Below the pieces are notes generated by a model, which was not told the origin of the DNA, did no database searches, and saw only the letters and a program-made list of their open reading frames with translations. A DNA stretch of 64,000 bases from Pseudomonas sp. (GTDB taxonomy: Bacteria > Pseudomonadota > Gammaproteobacteria > Pseudomonadales > Pseudomonadaceae), in the NCBI RefSeq assembly GCF_030150285.1, contig NZ_JASLGE010000071.1, positions 12,450 through 76,449 on the forward strand, read 5' to 3'. The translations under genes were made by a program, and so were the position numbers. Of this stretch, positions 52,736-62,375 are shown in pieces. Each line of letters starts with the position of its first letter. Within the stretch, counting starts at the first letter, position 1.

Positions 52736-53073
52736 GTAGGAGCGAGCTTTTGATCTTTAAAAGCTCATTGGCGCCGCGCTGTCGTTCAGCAATCCTATCC
52801 ATTGCTGCGGTCACGGCCACTTGAGGTTCCGGCCTTACGCCGTGCCACTTTGAAAAGCGCAAAGTGGCCAAACGCTCATGCCCCTACCACTCGGTGCCTC
52901 GCTGGGGCTCGGCATGCCCTCACCACAGGCTTTGCTCCGTGGGCCGCCGCGATCGGCCATCCCTGGCCGTGTCGCGGCTAACCCGGCGTCCTGCCGGGTT
53001 ACCCACTGCGCAAAACCTGCGTTCGGCCAGCGTGGTTTAAGGGGGGGCTTTAGATCAAAAGCCAGATCAAAAG
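52736..53073. repeat. long direct repeat, copy A
   Basis: Begins with gtaggagcgagctt, then after a variable stretch cctatccattgctgcggtca, and ends gatcaaaagccagatcaaaa. It is repeated about 350-355 bases later. The first part is a degenerate REP half. Confidence 0.85.
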
Positions 53074-53085
53074 CACGTCGGCGTT

Positions 53086-53427
53086 CTGCGTAGGAGCGAG
53101 CTTGCTCGCGATCTTTTGATTTTTAAAACGGTGTCGCCTCGTCTTCTGCCTATCCATTGCTGCGGTCACGGCCACTTGAGGTTCCGGCCTTACGCCGTGC
53201 CACTTTGAAAAGCGCAAAGTGGCCAAACGCTCATGCCCCTACCACTCGGTGCCTCGCTGTGGCTCGGCATGAACTCACACAGGCTTTGCTCCGTGGGCCC
53301 GCCGCGATCGACCCTCCCTGGCCCTGTCGCGGCTAACCCGGCACCCTGCCGGGTTAGCCACTGCGCAAAACCTTCGTTCGGCCAGCGTGGTTTAAGGGGG
53401 CCCTTGGATCAAAAGCCAGATCAAAAG
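53086..53427. repeat. long direct repeat, copy B
   Basis: Copy of 52736-53073 with scattered base changes and one or two small indels (for example atgccctcaccacagg against atgaactcacacagg). An inverted REP half agcaagctcgttcctaca follows it. Confidence 0.85.
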
Positions 53428-53544
53428 ATCACGAGCAAGCTCGTTCCTACAAACTCTGCCATCCGTAGGGGAAGCAGCCCCGTCTTCGGCGCCGCGCTGT
53501 CGCGCAAAGAACTGGGTGCTCGCCGCATTGATAAGCACCTAAAA

Positions 53545-53619
53545 ATGAGTAAGAAATTCATTCTCAGGGTCAATGACCAAGCGCTGCCCACGGTGTATTG
53601 TTCAGGTTTAGACGTTTGA
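53545..53619 (+). CDS. possible 24-residue peptide
   Basis: ATG (53545) to TGA encodes MSKKFILRVNDQALPTVYCS plus four residues. It lies nine bases before the 57-codon gene and could be a leader, or the tail of a lost gene. No ribosome site was seen. Evidence is weak. Confidence 0.25.
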   Translation: MSKKFILRVNDQALPTVYCSGLDV

Positions 53620-53628
53620 GGGGTTGCC

Positions 53629-53802
53629 ATGACAGATCCACTCGACAAGGCCACCTCGGTCGCCCCGGCAACCCTGGGCGAAGGCTGTTTGAGTCGCTAT
53701 GACCCGCACGCCCTCACCGCAGAGGATGGCACCGAGTTTCCTGACGCCGCCAGGCTGTGGGAAGAATTACAGCAAGACGCTGAAACAGACCCCGATCTGT
53801 AA
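53629..53802 (+). CDS. 57-residue acidic hypothetical protein
   Basis: The frame from ATG 53629 to TAA encodes 57 residues: MTDPLDKATSVAPATLG, then RYDPHALTAEDGTEFPDAARLWEELQQDAE. It is strongly acidic and soluble, with a DPHALTAEDGTEFPDAARLW pattern of the kind seen in conserved small proteins. It has a gag-gggttgcc stretch before the ATG. I do not recognise the family. It lies just upstream of the convergent chemoreceptor gene. Confidence 0.6.
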   Translation: MTDPLDKATSVAPATLGEGCLSRYDPHALTAEDGTEFPDAARLWEELQQDAETDPDL

Positions 53803-53834
53803 CCACCCTCGGCGGCCACAGACAGGCTTACTGT

Positions 53835-55724
53835 TTAAATGCGGAAACTGCCCACCAGGTGTTTGAGGCGGGCGGCCTGTTGTTCCAGGTCAGTGCAGGC
53901 ACGAAGGGTGGCTTGAAGGTTTTCGACGCCTTCCTGGTTGAGCGTGTTGATTTCAGTGATGTCCATGTTGATCGACTCCACCACCGACGTTTGCTCTTCC
54001 GTTGCCGTGGCGACCGACTGGTTCATGCCATCAATTTCGCTGATCCGCTGGGTCACGCTGAGCAGGCGCTCGCCGGCCTGGTTGGCGATTTCAACGCTGT
54101 CCTGACTGTGGCGCTGGCTTTCTTCCATCGTGTTCACCGACTCGCGGGCGCTGACTTGCAACTCCTCGATCATGGTTTGCACTTGCTGCGCCGACTCTTG
54201 GGTGCGGTGCGCCAGGTTGCGCACTTCGTCAGCCACAACGGCAAATCCACGTCCGGCTTCCCCGGCACGGGCCGCCTCAATAGCCGCGTTGAGTGCCAGC
54301 AGGTTGGTTTGCTGGGAAATGCTGGTAATCACTTCCAGTATCTGACCGATATTCACAGTCTTGTCGTTCAGGGACTCGATGTGACCGCTGGACGTGCCGA
54401 GCATGTGTGACAACTGCTGCATGGAGTGGATGCTACGCTCAACCACTTGCTGGCCTTCTTCTGCCAGGTTATTGGCATCGCTGGCCTGGTGCGAGGCCTG
54501 GGCGGCATTGCGGGCAATTTCCTGTGCGGCAGCGCCCAGTTCGTTAATGGCGGCTGCAACGCTGTTGGTGCGGCTCGCTTGTTCGTCCGAGTTGAGCATT
54601 GAGGAGTTGGACGCACTGACCACGCGCAAGACGACTTCGTTGACGTGTGCCGTTGCGGACGATACTTCGCCCATGGATGTGTGAATACGCTCGACAAACT
54701 GGTTGAACGCGCTGCCCAGGGTGCCGAACTCGTCCTGGGATTCAACCACCAGACGGCGCGTCAAGTCACCTTCGCCCTCGGCAATGTTCTGCATGGCGCG
54801 GGTCATGACGTGCAGCGGCTTCAAGAGGATGCGAATCAACAGGCCGAGTAGGGCAATAATCGAGATCACGGCAATCAGGGTGGCAATAATGGCCGAGGTG
54901 CGGAAGTCGCTCAGGGCGGCGAATGCCTGCTGCTTGTCGATCGACAGGCCGACAGACCAGTTGACTGCACCCAGGCCTTTGATAGGGGCGAAGGTTACGA
55001 TCCGGGTGTTGCCATTGACGTTAACTTCACTGAACTGCGTGCTGATCGGCGGAGTGCCTGACGGGTAGAGTTCTTTCAGGTTTTTGGTAATCAGTGCTTT
55101 GTCCGGGTGAACCAGCACTTTGCCGTCGGCACTGACCAGGAAGGCGTAGCCCATGCCATTGAAGTTCAGGGCATTGATTGTGTCCGTGAGGGCTTGCAGG
55201 CTCAGATCGGCACCGACAACGCCCAGTGTTTGCCCCGCTTTTTTGACCTGTGTGCCGATGGAAATAATCATTTGCCCAGTCACGGCATCAATATACGGTT
55301 CTGTCAGGCTGGTGGTGCGGCTGATGAGCGCATCCTTATACCAAGGCCGTGTGCGCGGGTCGAAACCATCGGGCATTTGGCTGTCCGGGCGAATGGTGAA
55401 GCCGCCTTGGCTGTCACCAAAATAGGTTGCCATAAAGGTGTCGCTCAGGGCTTTTTGCTCGAGCAAGTGGCTGACGTTTACAGGCTGGGGATCGAGGGCG
55501 ATGGACTCCGCCAGGTTTTCGGCCAGCAACGTGCGGCCAGACAGCCAGGTCTGGATGTTGTTGGCCGTCACGCTGCCCATGTCGTTCAGGTAGTTATCCA
55601 GGTTGTTGCGGATGGCATTGCGCTGCAAATAGTCGTTGTACAGCGTGAACAGCGAGAACGCGGCGATGACAATCAAGGACGCGGCAAGCAGAATTTTATG
55701 GCTGAAACGCAAGTTTTTAAGCAT
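53835..55724 (-). CDS. methyl-accepting chemotaxis protein, dCache amino-acid type (PctA-like)
   Basis: The 629-residue protein has a membrane span at about 10-30, a periplasmic dCache_1 domain (about 35-275), a second span (about 280-302), a HAMP domain and a cytoplasmic signalling region with the hairpin tip EAARAGEAGRGFAVVADEVR. The amino-acid-binding pattern is R126, W128, Y129 (DPRTRPWY), Y144 and D146 (TEPYID) and D173 (GADL). The position that is Tyr in the consensus I recall is F121 here. It likely senses L-amino acids or related compounds. The numbering matches PctA as I remember it. Confidence 0.93.
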   Translation of the reverse strand: MLKNLRFSHKILLAASLIVIAAFSLFTLYNDYLQRNAIRNNLDNYLNDMGSVTANNIQTWLSGRTLLAENLAESIALDPQPVNVSHLLEQKALSDTFMATYFGDSQGGFTIRPDSQMPDGFDPRTRPWYKDALISRTTSLTEPYIDAVTGQMIISIGTQVKKAGQTLGVVGADLSLQALTDTINALNFNGMGYAFLVSADGKVLVHPDKALITKNLKELYPSGTPPISTQFSEVNVNGNTRIVTFAPIKGLGAVNWSVGLSIDKQQAFAALSDFRTSAIIATLIAVISIIALLGLLIRILLKPLHVMTRAMQNIAEGEGDLTRRLVVESQDEFGTLGSAFNQFVERIHTSMGEVSSATAHVNEVVLRVVSASNSSMLNSDEQASRTNSVAAAINELGAAAQEIARNAAQASHQASDANNLAEEGQQVVERSIHSMQQLSHMLGTSSGHIESLNDKTVNIGQILEVITSISQQTNLLALNAAIEAARAGEAGRGFAVVADEVRNLAHRTQESAQQVQTMIEELQVSARESVNTMEESQRHSQDSVEIANQAGERLLSVTQRISEIDGMNQSVATATEEQTSVVESINMDITEINTLNQEGVENLQATLRACTDLEQQAARLKHLVGSFRI

Positions 55725-55918
55725 GGCTTGTAGGTCCGCTAAGGTCTAAAAATGTGTAGCTGCACGCTGCAAAACGGCCCACCTTACAAATCATTGCCAA
55801 AGAACTGGCGATGTCCGTATTTGTTAGGGCGATTTCCTACACTTATTTCGTATTTTTCTGGTCTAGCATTAAGGGTGTATCGACGCGGGCCCGCGAAAGA
55901 TTAATCAAAGGTGGAAAA

Positions 55919-57400
55919 ATGCCTGACTCTTCAGCATTGGTTTTGGGGGCTGATCTTGCGGGGCAGCCCATTGCTCAGTCATTGCGCTTGGCTAACCGTC
56001 ACGGTCTGGTTGCCGGTGCGACGGGGACCGGTAAAACCGTCACCCTTCAGCGTCTGGCCGAGCAGTTCAGCGATGCCGGGGTTGCTGTGTTCGCAGCCGA
56101 CATCAAGGGCGACCTGTGCGGGTTGGGCGCGGCGGGCAACCCCCAAGGCAAGGTGGCGCAGCGGATTGCCGACATGCCATGGCTGAACTTTCAGCCCGGG
56201 GCTTACCCGGTAACTTTGTGGGATGTACAGGGCAAAACCGGCCATCCGTTACGTACAACGTTGAGTGAAATGGGCCCGTTGCTGCTGGGCAGCCTGCTGG
56301 AATTGACCGACAGCCAACAATCGGCGCTGTATGCGGTGTTCAAGGTCGCGGACCGCGAAGGGCTGTTACTGCTCGACCTTAAAGACCTGAAGGCGCTGCT
56401 GAATCATTTGCATGAGCACCCTGAGGTGCTGGGGGATGACGCGGCCCTGATGACCACCGGCTCCAGTCAGGCGTTATTGCGCCGTCTGGCCACGCTGGAG
56501 CAGCAGGGTGCCGAGGCTCTGTTCGGTGAGCCGGCCTTGCAGTTGGAAGACCTGCTGCGGCCGGCCAGTGACGGGCGCGGCATGATCCATTTGCTGGATG
56601 CCAGCCGCCTGGTGCATGAGGCACCCAAGGTGTACGCAACATTCCTGCTGTGGTTACTGGCGGAGCTATTTGAACAGCTTCCCGAGCGGGGTGATGCGGA
56701 CAAACCGTTGCTGGCGCTGTTTTTTGACGAGGCGCACTTGCTGTTTGCCGGTACGCCCAAAGCGTTACAGGACCGACTGGAACAAGTGGTGCGGCTGATT
56801 CGCTCCAAGGGGGTCGGTGTTTATTTCGTCACCCAATCCCCGGCCGATTTGCCTGACGCCGTGCTGGCACAGTTGGGTCTGCGCATTCAGCACGGGTTGC
56901 GGGCGTTTACCGCCAAAGAACAACGGTCGCTGAAAGCTGTGGCTGGCGGGTTTAGAGCGAACCCTGCGTTCGATACGTTGGCGGTGCTGACGGAGTTGGG
57001 TACGGGGGAGGCTCTGGTGGGAATGCTGGAGGAGAAGGGGACACCCGCGAGGGTTGAACGTGTGCTGATTGCACCCCCGCAGTCGCGCATCGGTCCGCTG
57101 ACGGAGGCAGAGCGTGATGCCCTTATTGCTCGTTCGCCGTTGCAGGGGCGCTATGACAAGCCAATCGACCGGGAATCTGCTTACGAAGTCCTGATGGCGC
57201 GCAAGGGGCAGGCCTCTGAAAAGACCGATCCGGCGCAGAGTAAGCCTGAACCGGGCTTGCTGGATCAGGCTGGGGAGTTTATGGGCACTACGGCGGGCAA
57301 GGCTTTGCAGTCCATGGCACGCCAGGCGGCGAGCCAGATGGGCCGCCAATTGGTGCGCGGGTTGTTGGGGTCGCTGCTGGGCGGCAGCAAGCGCAAGTAA
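55919..57400 (+). CDS. HerA/YjgR-like ATPase (DUF853)
   Basis: The 493-residue protein is a hexameric-ATPase-fold member with Walker A GATGTGKT (residues 33-40), Walker B FFDEAHLLF and a YFVTQSPADLPDAVLAQLGLR block with the arginine finger region. It ends in a glycine/lysine-rich tail. YjgR relatives are of unclear function. The start at 55919 was preferred to a frame from 55811; gtgga lies before it. Its 3' end is convergent with dciA. Confidence 0.9.
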   Translation: MPDSSALVLGADLAGQPIAQSLRLANRHGLVAGATGTGKTVTLQRLAEQFSDAGVAVFAADIKGDLCGLGAAGNPQGKVAQRIADMPWLNFQPGAYPVTLWDVQGKTGHPLRTTLSEMGPLLLGSLLELTDSQQSALYAVFKVADREGLLLLDLKDLKALLNHLHEHPEVLGDDAALMTTGSSQALLRRLATLEQQGAEALFGEPALQLEDLLRPASDGRGMIHLLDASRLVHEAPKVYATFLLWLLAELFEQLPERGDADKPLLALFFDEAHLLFAGTPKALQDRLEQVVRLIRSKGVGVYFVTQSPADLPDAVLAQLGLRIQHGLRAFTAKEQRSLKAVAGGFRANPAFDTLAVLTELGTGEALVGMLEEKGTPARVERVLIAPPQSRIGPLTEAERDALIARSPLQGRYDKPIDRESAYEVLMARKGQASEKTDPAQSKPEPGLLDQAGEFMGTTAGKALQSMARQAASQMGRQLVRGLLGSLLGGSKRK

Positions 57401-57408
57401 TGGCGGCT

Positions 57409-57864
57409 TCAGCCCTTGGGTTTGGCGTGGCTGGCCAGTCGTTCAAGTGCCGCGCGCAAGGCTGGGTCGGTGATGCCGTCGGCCGTCGCCTGGATGGTCT
57501 GCGCAGCATTCATTGAAAGGTCCAGTGTGTGGCCAGCCACCGGGGCAAGCACCGTGGGTGGCTGCACTTTAAATTGAATCCGGGTCAGGCTGGCGAACTC
57601 GTCAAAGGCCTGTAGCTGGCGTTGCAGACGCTTTTGTTGATAACGCAGGCGCGTAGCCCAGTGCCCATCCGTCACGATCAGCAGCAAACTGCCCTCGCGC
57701 CATGAAGCCACATGGCAATGTGCGCGTGCGGCTGGCTGAAGTTGACTTTCCAGTAAGCGTTGCAAGTGTGCCAAGCGTTTTGCATGGCCAAAAATGGCTT
57801 TTAAGGGCTTGGCCTCGCGCAGCAAAACGGAGGGTGCCCGTGCCGGATGTGGGCGGAATGCCAT
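57409..57864 (-). CDS. dciA: DciA replicative-helicase-associated protein (DUF721)
   Basis: DciA is the helicase loader or operator in bacteria that lack DnaC. The 151-residue product has an N-terminal helical part, then the KH-like DUF721 core (LLLIVTDGHWATRLRYQQKRLQRQL), and an extended tail. Its position next to secA is that seen in other Pseudomonas and many gamma-proteobacteria. The gene is on the minus strand, divergent from secA. Confidence 0.88.
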   Translation of the reverse strand: MAFRPHPARAPSVLLREAKPLKAIFGHAKRLAHLQRLLESQLQPAARAHCHVASWREGSLLLIVTDGHWATRLRYQQKRLQRQLQAFDEFASLTRIQFKVQPPTVLAPVAGHTLDLSMNAAQTIQATADGITDPALRAALERLASHAKPKG

Positions 57865-58172
57865 GTTCAGACACCAAAAGATACAGAGTCGCGATCTTAA
57901 CAGAAACCGGCCCCATGGCTCGGTCTGATCTGGCCAAGCACAGGCTAGCCGGTTAAATCAATGATTAACTTATGCATCTCATGGGTTGAAGTTCAGCGAA
58001 AAGCCCTTATTTTAGTGAAGCCCCGTCACAACGCAGCACCAGTATCGTGGAATAACGCCACTTTCCTCACCGCCGTTTCCGGGTAGAATGCTCGCTCGCA
58101 TGCGGCCATCAGGGCTGCTCGGGCGACTCTTGGGGCCGCCCTCCATCCCTATGTGTGGAAGATCCTGCCGAT

Positions 58173-60908
58173 ATGTTTGCGCCTTTGTTAAAGAAACTTT
58201 TTGGAAGCAAGAACGAGCGCGAAGTTAAACGCATGCTCAAGACGGTACAGGTCGTCAATTCATTCGAAGAGCAAATGGTTGCTCTGAACGATGAGCAATT
58301 GCGCGCCAAGACCGAAGAGTTCAAGGCCCGCATAGCCAAAGGTGAGACCCTCGACCAGCTGTTGCCAGAAGCGTTTGCCGTCTGCCGCGAAGCCGGTAAA
58401 CGTGTCATGGGCATGCGCCACTTTGACGTCCAGTTGATCGGCGGCATGACCTTGCATGAAGGCATGATCGCAGAAATGCGTACCGGTGAAGGCAAGACCT
58501 TGGTCGCAACGTTGGGCGTATATCTCAACGCATTGTCCGGCAAGGGCGTACACGTGGTGACCGTGAACGACTACCTGGCTCGCCGGGATGCCAACTGGAT
58601 GCGCCCGCTTTACGAATTCCTGGGTTTGTCGGTCGGCGTGGTCACGCCGTTCCAGCCGCCGCAAGAGAAGCGTGAAGCGTATGCAGCCGATATCACTTAC
58701 GGTACAAATAACGAATTTGGCTTCGATTACCTGCGCGACAACATGGCTTTCAGCATGGAAGAAAAATTCCAGCGTGAGCTTAACTTTGCGGTAATTGACG
58801 AAGTCGACTCCATCCTGATCGATGAAGCGCGTACACCACTGATCATTTCCGGTCAGGCTGAAGACAGCTCCAAGCTCTATACCGAAATCAACAAACTGAT
58901 TCCGCGCCTTGAAAAGCACGTTGAAGAAGTGGAAGGCGAGGTTACCAAGCCCGGCCACTTCACGATCGACGAAAAAACCCGTCAGGTCGAACTGAACGAA
59001 GCGGGTCACCAGTTTGTTGAAGAAATGCTGACCCAGGTCGGCTTGCTTGCTGAAGGCGAAAGCCTTTACTCGGCGCATAACCTGGGCCTGTTGACCCATG
59101 TGTATGCGGCGTTGCGCGCGCACAAGCTGTTCCATCGCAACGTTGAGTACATCGTTGAAGACGGTCAGGTTCTGCTGGTTGACGAGCACACTGGCCGTAC
59201 CATGCCGGGCCGTCGTTTGTCTGAAGGTCTGCACCAGGCTATCGAAGCGAAGGAAGGCCTGAACATTCAGGCAGAAAGCCAGACACTGGCCTCGACCACC
59301 TTCCAGAACTACTTCCGTCTGTACAACAAACTGTCCGGCATGACCGGTACGGCCGACACCGAAGCGTTCGAGTTCCACCAGATCTACGGCCTGTCAGTGA
59401 TGGTTATTCCACCGAACAAGCCGTTGGCCCGTAAAGACTACAACGACCTGGTATTCCTGACTGCGGACGAGAAGTACGCAGCGATTGTCGCTGACATCAA
59501 AGACTGCATGGCCAAAGGCCGTCCGGTGCTGGTGGGTACGGCGACCATCGAAACCTCCGAGCACATGTCCAACCTGTTGAACAAGGAAGGCATCGAGCAC
59601 AAGGTTCTGAACGCCAAGTTCCACGAAAAAGAAGCTGAAATCATTGCACAGGCCGGTCGCCCGGGTGCCTTGACCATCGCCACCAACATGGCCGGTCGTG
59701 GTACGGACATTCTGTTGGGCGGTAACTGGGAAGTGGAAGTCGCTTCCCTTGAGAACCCGACGCCCGAGCAAATCGCACAGATCAAGGCAGACTGGCAAAA
59801 ACGTCACCAGCAAGTACTGGAGTCGGGTGGCCTGCATGTGATTGCTTCCGAGCGTCACGAGTCGCGCCGTATCGACAACCAGTTGCGTGGCCGCGCCGGT
59901 CGTCAGGGTGACACCGGTTCCAGCCGTTTCTACCTGTCGCTTGAAGACAGCTTGATGCGTATTTTTGCCTCCGACCGCGTGAAGAACTTCATGAAGGCGT
60001 TGGGCATGCAGTCCGGTGAAGCCATTGAACACCGCATGGTCACCAATGCCATCGAAAAGGCTCAGCGCAAGGTTGAAGGGCGTAACTTCGATATTCGTAA
60101 GCAACTGCTGGAGTTCGATGACGTCAACAACGAACAGCGTAAAGTGATTTATCACATGCGTAACACGTTGCTGGCCGCCGACAACATCGGTGAGACCATT
60201 GCGGACTTCCGTCGGGACGTACTCGACAGCACTGTCAGCGCGCATATTCCGCCGCAGTCGTTGCCTGAGCAGTGGGACGTCGCAGGCCTGGAAGCTTCGA
60301 TCGAAAGTGGTTTTGGGGTGAAATTGCCGATCCAGCAATGGCTCGACGAGGATGACCACCTGTATGAAGAAACCCTGCGTGAGAAGCTGCTGAGCGAATT
60401 GTTGGCCGCTTACAACGAGAAAGAAGAGCAGGCGAGCGCTGAAGCGCTGCGCACCTTCGAGAAGCAAATTGTGCTACGTGTACTGGACGACCTGTGGAAA
60501 GACCACCTGTCGACCATGGACCACCTGCGCCACGGTATTCACCTGCGTGGTTATGCGCAGAAAAACCCGAAGCAGGAGTACAAGCGCGAATCCTTCAGCC
60601 TGTTCCAGGAGCTGCTCGAGTCGATCAAGCGCGACACCATCCGCGTGCTGTCGCACGTTCAGGTACGCCGCGAAGACCCGGTCGAAGAGGAAGCACGCCT
60701 GCGCCGCGAGGCCGAGGAACTGGCCAGCCGCATGCAGTTCCAGCATGCCCCTGCCCCGGGTCTGGAAAGCGAGCAACTGAGCGAAGAGGGCGCCGAAGTG
60801 GCGGTCGCCGCAGCGCCAGTGCGCAACGACCAGAAGCTGGGCCGCAACGAGCCGTGCTGGTGTGGTTCGGGCAAGAAGTTCAAGCATTGCCACGGGCAGA
60901 TCGAGTGA
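58173..60908 (+). CDS. secA: protein translocase ATPase SecA
   Basis: SecA drives preprotein export through SecYEG. The 911-residue product has NBD1 with MRTGEGKTLVATL and DEVDSILIDEARTPL, the preprotein cross-linking domain, NBD2 with ATNMAGRGTDILLGG and QLRGRAGRQGDTG, the helical wing and scaffold, and a C-terminal zinc finger PCWCGSGKKFKHCHG (C-x-C-x8-C-H). The start at 58173 was preferred to a GTG six codons earlier. Base composition rises noticeably in the last 300-400 bases of the gene (see findings). Confidence 0.96.
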   Translation: MFAPLLKKLFGSKNEREVKRMLKTVQVVNSFEEQMVALNDEQLRAKTEEFKARIAKGETLDQLLPEAFAVCREAGKRVMGMRHFDVQLIGGMTLHEGMIAEMRTGEGKTLVATLGVYLNALSGKGVHVVTVNDYLARRDANWMRPLYEFLGLSVGVVTPFQPPQEKREAYAADITYGTNNEFGFDYLRDNMAFSMEEKFQRELNFAVIDEVDSILIDEARTPLIISGQAEDSSKLYTEINKLIPRLEKHVEEVEGEVTKPGHFTIDEKTRQVELNEAGHQFVEEMLTQVGLLAEGESLYSAHNLGLLTHVYAALRAHKLFHRNVEYIVEDGQVLLVDEHTGRTMPGRRLSEGLHQAIEAKEGLNIQAESQTLASTTFQNYFRLYNKLSGMTGTADTEAFEFHQIYGLSVMVIPPNKPLARKDYNDLVFLTADEKYAAIVADIKDCMAKGRPVLVGTATIETSEHMSNLLNKEGIEHKVLNAKFHEKEAEIIAQAGRPGALTIATNMAGRGTDILLGGNWEVEVASLENPTPEQIAQIKADWQKRHQQVLESGGLHVIASERHESRRIDNQLRGRAGRQGDTGSSRFYLSLEDSLMRIFASDRVKNFMKALGMQSGEAIEHRMVTNAIEKAQRKVEGRNFDIRKQLLEFDDVNNEQRKVIYHMRNTLLAADNIGETIADFRRDVLDSTVSAHIPPQSLPEQWDVAGLEASIESGFGVKLPIQQWLDEDDHLYEETLREKLLSELLAAYNEKEEQASAEALRTFEKQIVLRVLDDLWKDHLSTMDHLRHGIHLRGYAQKNPKQEYKRESFSLFQELLESIKRDTIRVLSHVQVRREDPVEEEARLRREAEELASRMQFQHAPAPGLESEQLSEEGAEVAVAAAPVRNDQKLGRNEPCWCGSGKKFKHCHGQIE

Positions 60909-61103
60909 TTTGACCAGGCAGTTGTAACCTGAAACATCCGGGGCCGCTTTGCGGCCCATTCGCGGCACAATGCCGCTCCTACAGGGACCGCGCCCGACCC
61001 AATGGTCGCGATGCCTTTGTAGGAGCGGCCTTGTGCCGCGAATGGGGCGCGAAGCGGCCCCGCTCTTCCATCATCACTTCACCGTTTTTCTAGGAGCGCT
61101 CTA
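60909..61103. repeat. terminator-like hairpin and putida-type REP pair after secA
   Basis: gggccgc ttt gcggccc (60941-60957) is a terminator-like hairpin. Then gcggcacaatgccgctccta (about 60962-60981) and its inverted partner taggagcggccttgtgccgc (61019-61039) form a REP pair. This repeat core differs from the gagcttgctcgcg core used in the rest of the window. Confidence 0.85.
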
Positions 61104-62321
61104 ATGGCTGTTGGTCTTGGTCCTTTGCCCACCCTGCACCCGGTTCCGGGTTTTGAACTCGGCATCGCTTCTGCCGGCATCAAGCGCCCGGGGCGCAAGG
61201 ATGTGGTGGTCATGCGCTGTGCCGAAGGCTCCAGCGTGGCTGGCGTGTTCACCCTCAACGCCTTCTGCGCAGCGCCGGTGATCCTGTCCAAGCAACGTGT
61301 ACAGGGCACCGTGCGCTACCTGCTGACCAACACCGGTAACGCCAACGCCGGTACCGGCGCGCCAGGCCTGGCCGCCGCCGAACGTACCTGCGCCAAGCTG
61401 GCCGAGCTGGCTGGCGTGCCGGCCGAGTCGGTACTGCCGTTCTCTACCGGCGTGATCGGCGAGCCACTGCCGGTCGAGAAGATCGAAGGTGCACTGCAGG
61501 CCGCCCTCGACAACCTGTCGGAAAACCACTGGGCTGAAGCTGCCACCGGCATCATGACCACCGATACCCTGCCCAAGGGTGCCAGCCGTCAGTTCGAGCA
61601 TGACGGCGTGACCATCACCGTCACCGGCATCAGCAAAGGCGCAGGCATGATTCGCCCGAACATGGCGACCATGCTTGGCTACATCGCTACCGACGCCAAA
61701 GTCTCCCGCGACGTGCTGCACAACCTGATGCTGGACGGCGCCAACAAGTCGTTCAACCGCATCACCATCGACGGCGACACCTCGACCAACGACTGCTGCA
61801 TGTTGATCGCAACTGGCAAGGCCAACCTGCCGGAAGTGACCGAAGCCAGCGGCGCGCTGTTCGAAGCGCTGAAAAAGGCTGTGTTCGAAGTGTGCATGGA
61901 AGTGGCCCAGGCCATCGTCCGTGACGGCGAAGGTGCCACCAAGTTCGTGACCGTGCAGGTCAACGGTGGTGGCAACCACCAGGAATGCCTGGACGTCGGC
62001 TATGCCGTGGCCCACTCGCCACTGATCAAGACCGCACTGTTCGCATCCGATCCGAACTGGGGCCGCATCCTGGCCGCCGTTGGCCGTGCTGGCGTGCCGG
62101 AACTGGATGTAAGCCTGATCGACGTGTACCTGGGCAGCGTGTGCATCGCCAGTAAAGGCGGCCGTGACCCGAGCTACACCGAAGCTCAGGGCTCGGCAGT
62201 GATGGCCCAGGAAGAGATCACCATCCGCATCGAGCTGGGCCGTGGCCAGTGCAGCGAAACCATCTGGACCACCGATCTGTCCCACGAGTACGTGAAGATC
62301 AACGCCGAGTACCGTACCTGA
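61104..62321 (+). CDS. argJ: bifunctional glutamate N-acetyltransferase/ornithine acetyltransferase
   Basis: ArgJ moves the acetyl group from N-acetylornithine to glutamate in the arginine pathway. The 405-residue precursor has the family block GIMTTDTLPKG and the self-cleavage site A188-T189 in RPNMATMLGY, where Thr189 becomes the N-terminal nucleophile of the beta chain. VNGGGNHQECLDVGYAVAHSPL and SDPNWGRILAAVGR are further blocks. The gene is more GC-rich (line 61321-61380 is 45 of 60 G+C by hand) than most of the window. Confidence 0.95.
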   Translation: MAVGLGPLPTLHPVPGFELGIASAGIKRPGRKDVVVMRCAEGSSVAGVFTLNAFCAAPVILSKQRVQGTVRYLLTNTGNANAGTGAPGLAAAERTCAKLAELAGVPAESVLPFSTGVIGEPLPVEKIEGALQAALDNLSENHWAEAATGIMTTDTLPKGASRQFEHDGVTITVTGISKGAGMIRPNMATMLGYIATDAKVSRDVLHNLMLDGANKSFNRITIDGDTSTNDCCMLIATGKANLPEVTEASGALFEALKKAVFEVCMEVAQAIVRDGEGATKFVTVQVNGGGNHQECLDVGYAVAHSPLIKTALFASDPNWGRILAAVGRAGVPELDVSLIDVYLGSVCIASKGGRDPSYTEAQGSAVMAQEEITIRIELGRGQCSETIWTTDLSHEYVKINAEYRT

Positions 62322-62329
62322 TCGAAAAT

Positions 62330-62348
62330 GGGGCTGCAAAGCAGCCCC
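62330..62348 (+). terminator. hairpin between argJ and the GST gene
   Basis: ggggctgc aaa gcagcccc is a perfect stem with no T-run. It may slow or stop part of the transcription before the next gene. Confidence 0.45.
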
Positions 62349-62375
62349 AGCATTCCAAACCGATGGAGCCGAACC

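Larger units (their letters stand above)
52641..53540. other. repeat-rich intergenic region
   Basis: About 900 bases hold two long near-identical copies, REP halves and a duplicated ctgtcgcgcaaagaactggg (near 52700 and 53500). Frames such as MPLPLGASLGLG in both copies are by-products of the repeat, not genes. Confidence 0.75.

Noticed and set aside
52878..53093. Frames starting MPLPLGASL in both long repeat copies
   Set aside because: They follow the repeat unit, end at different places in the two copies and have no ribosome site.
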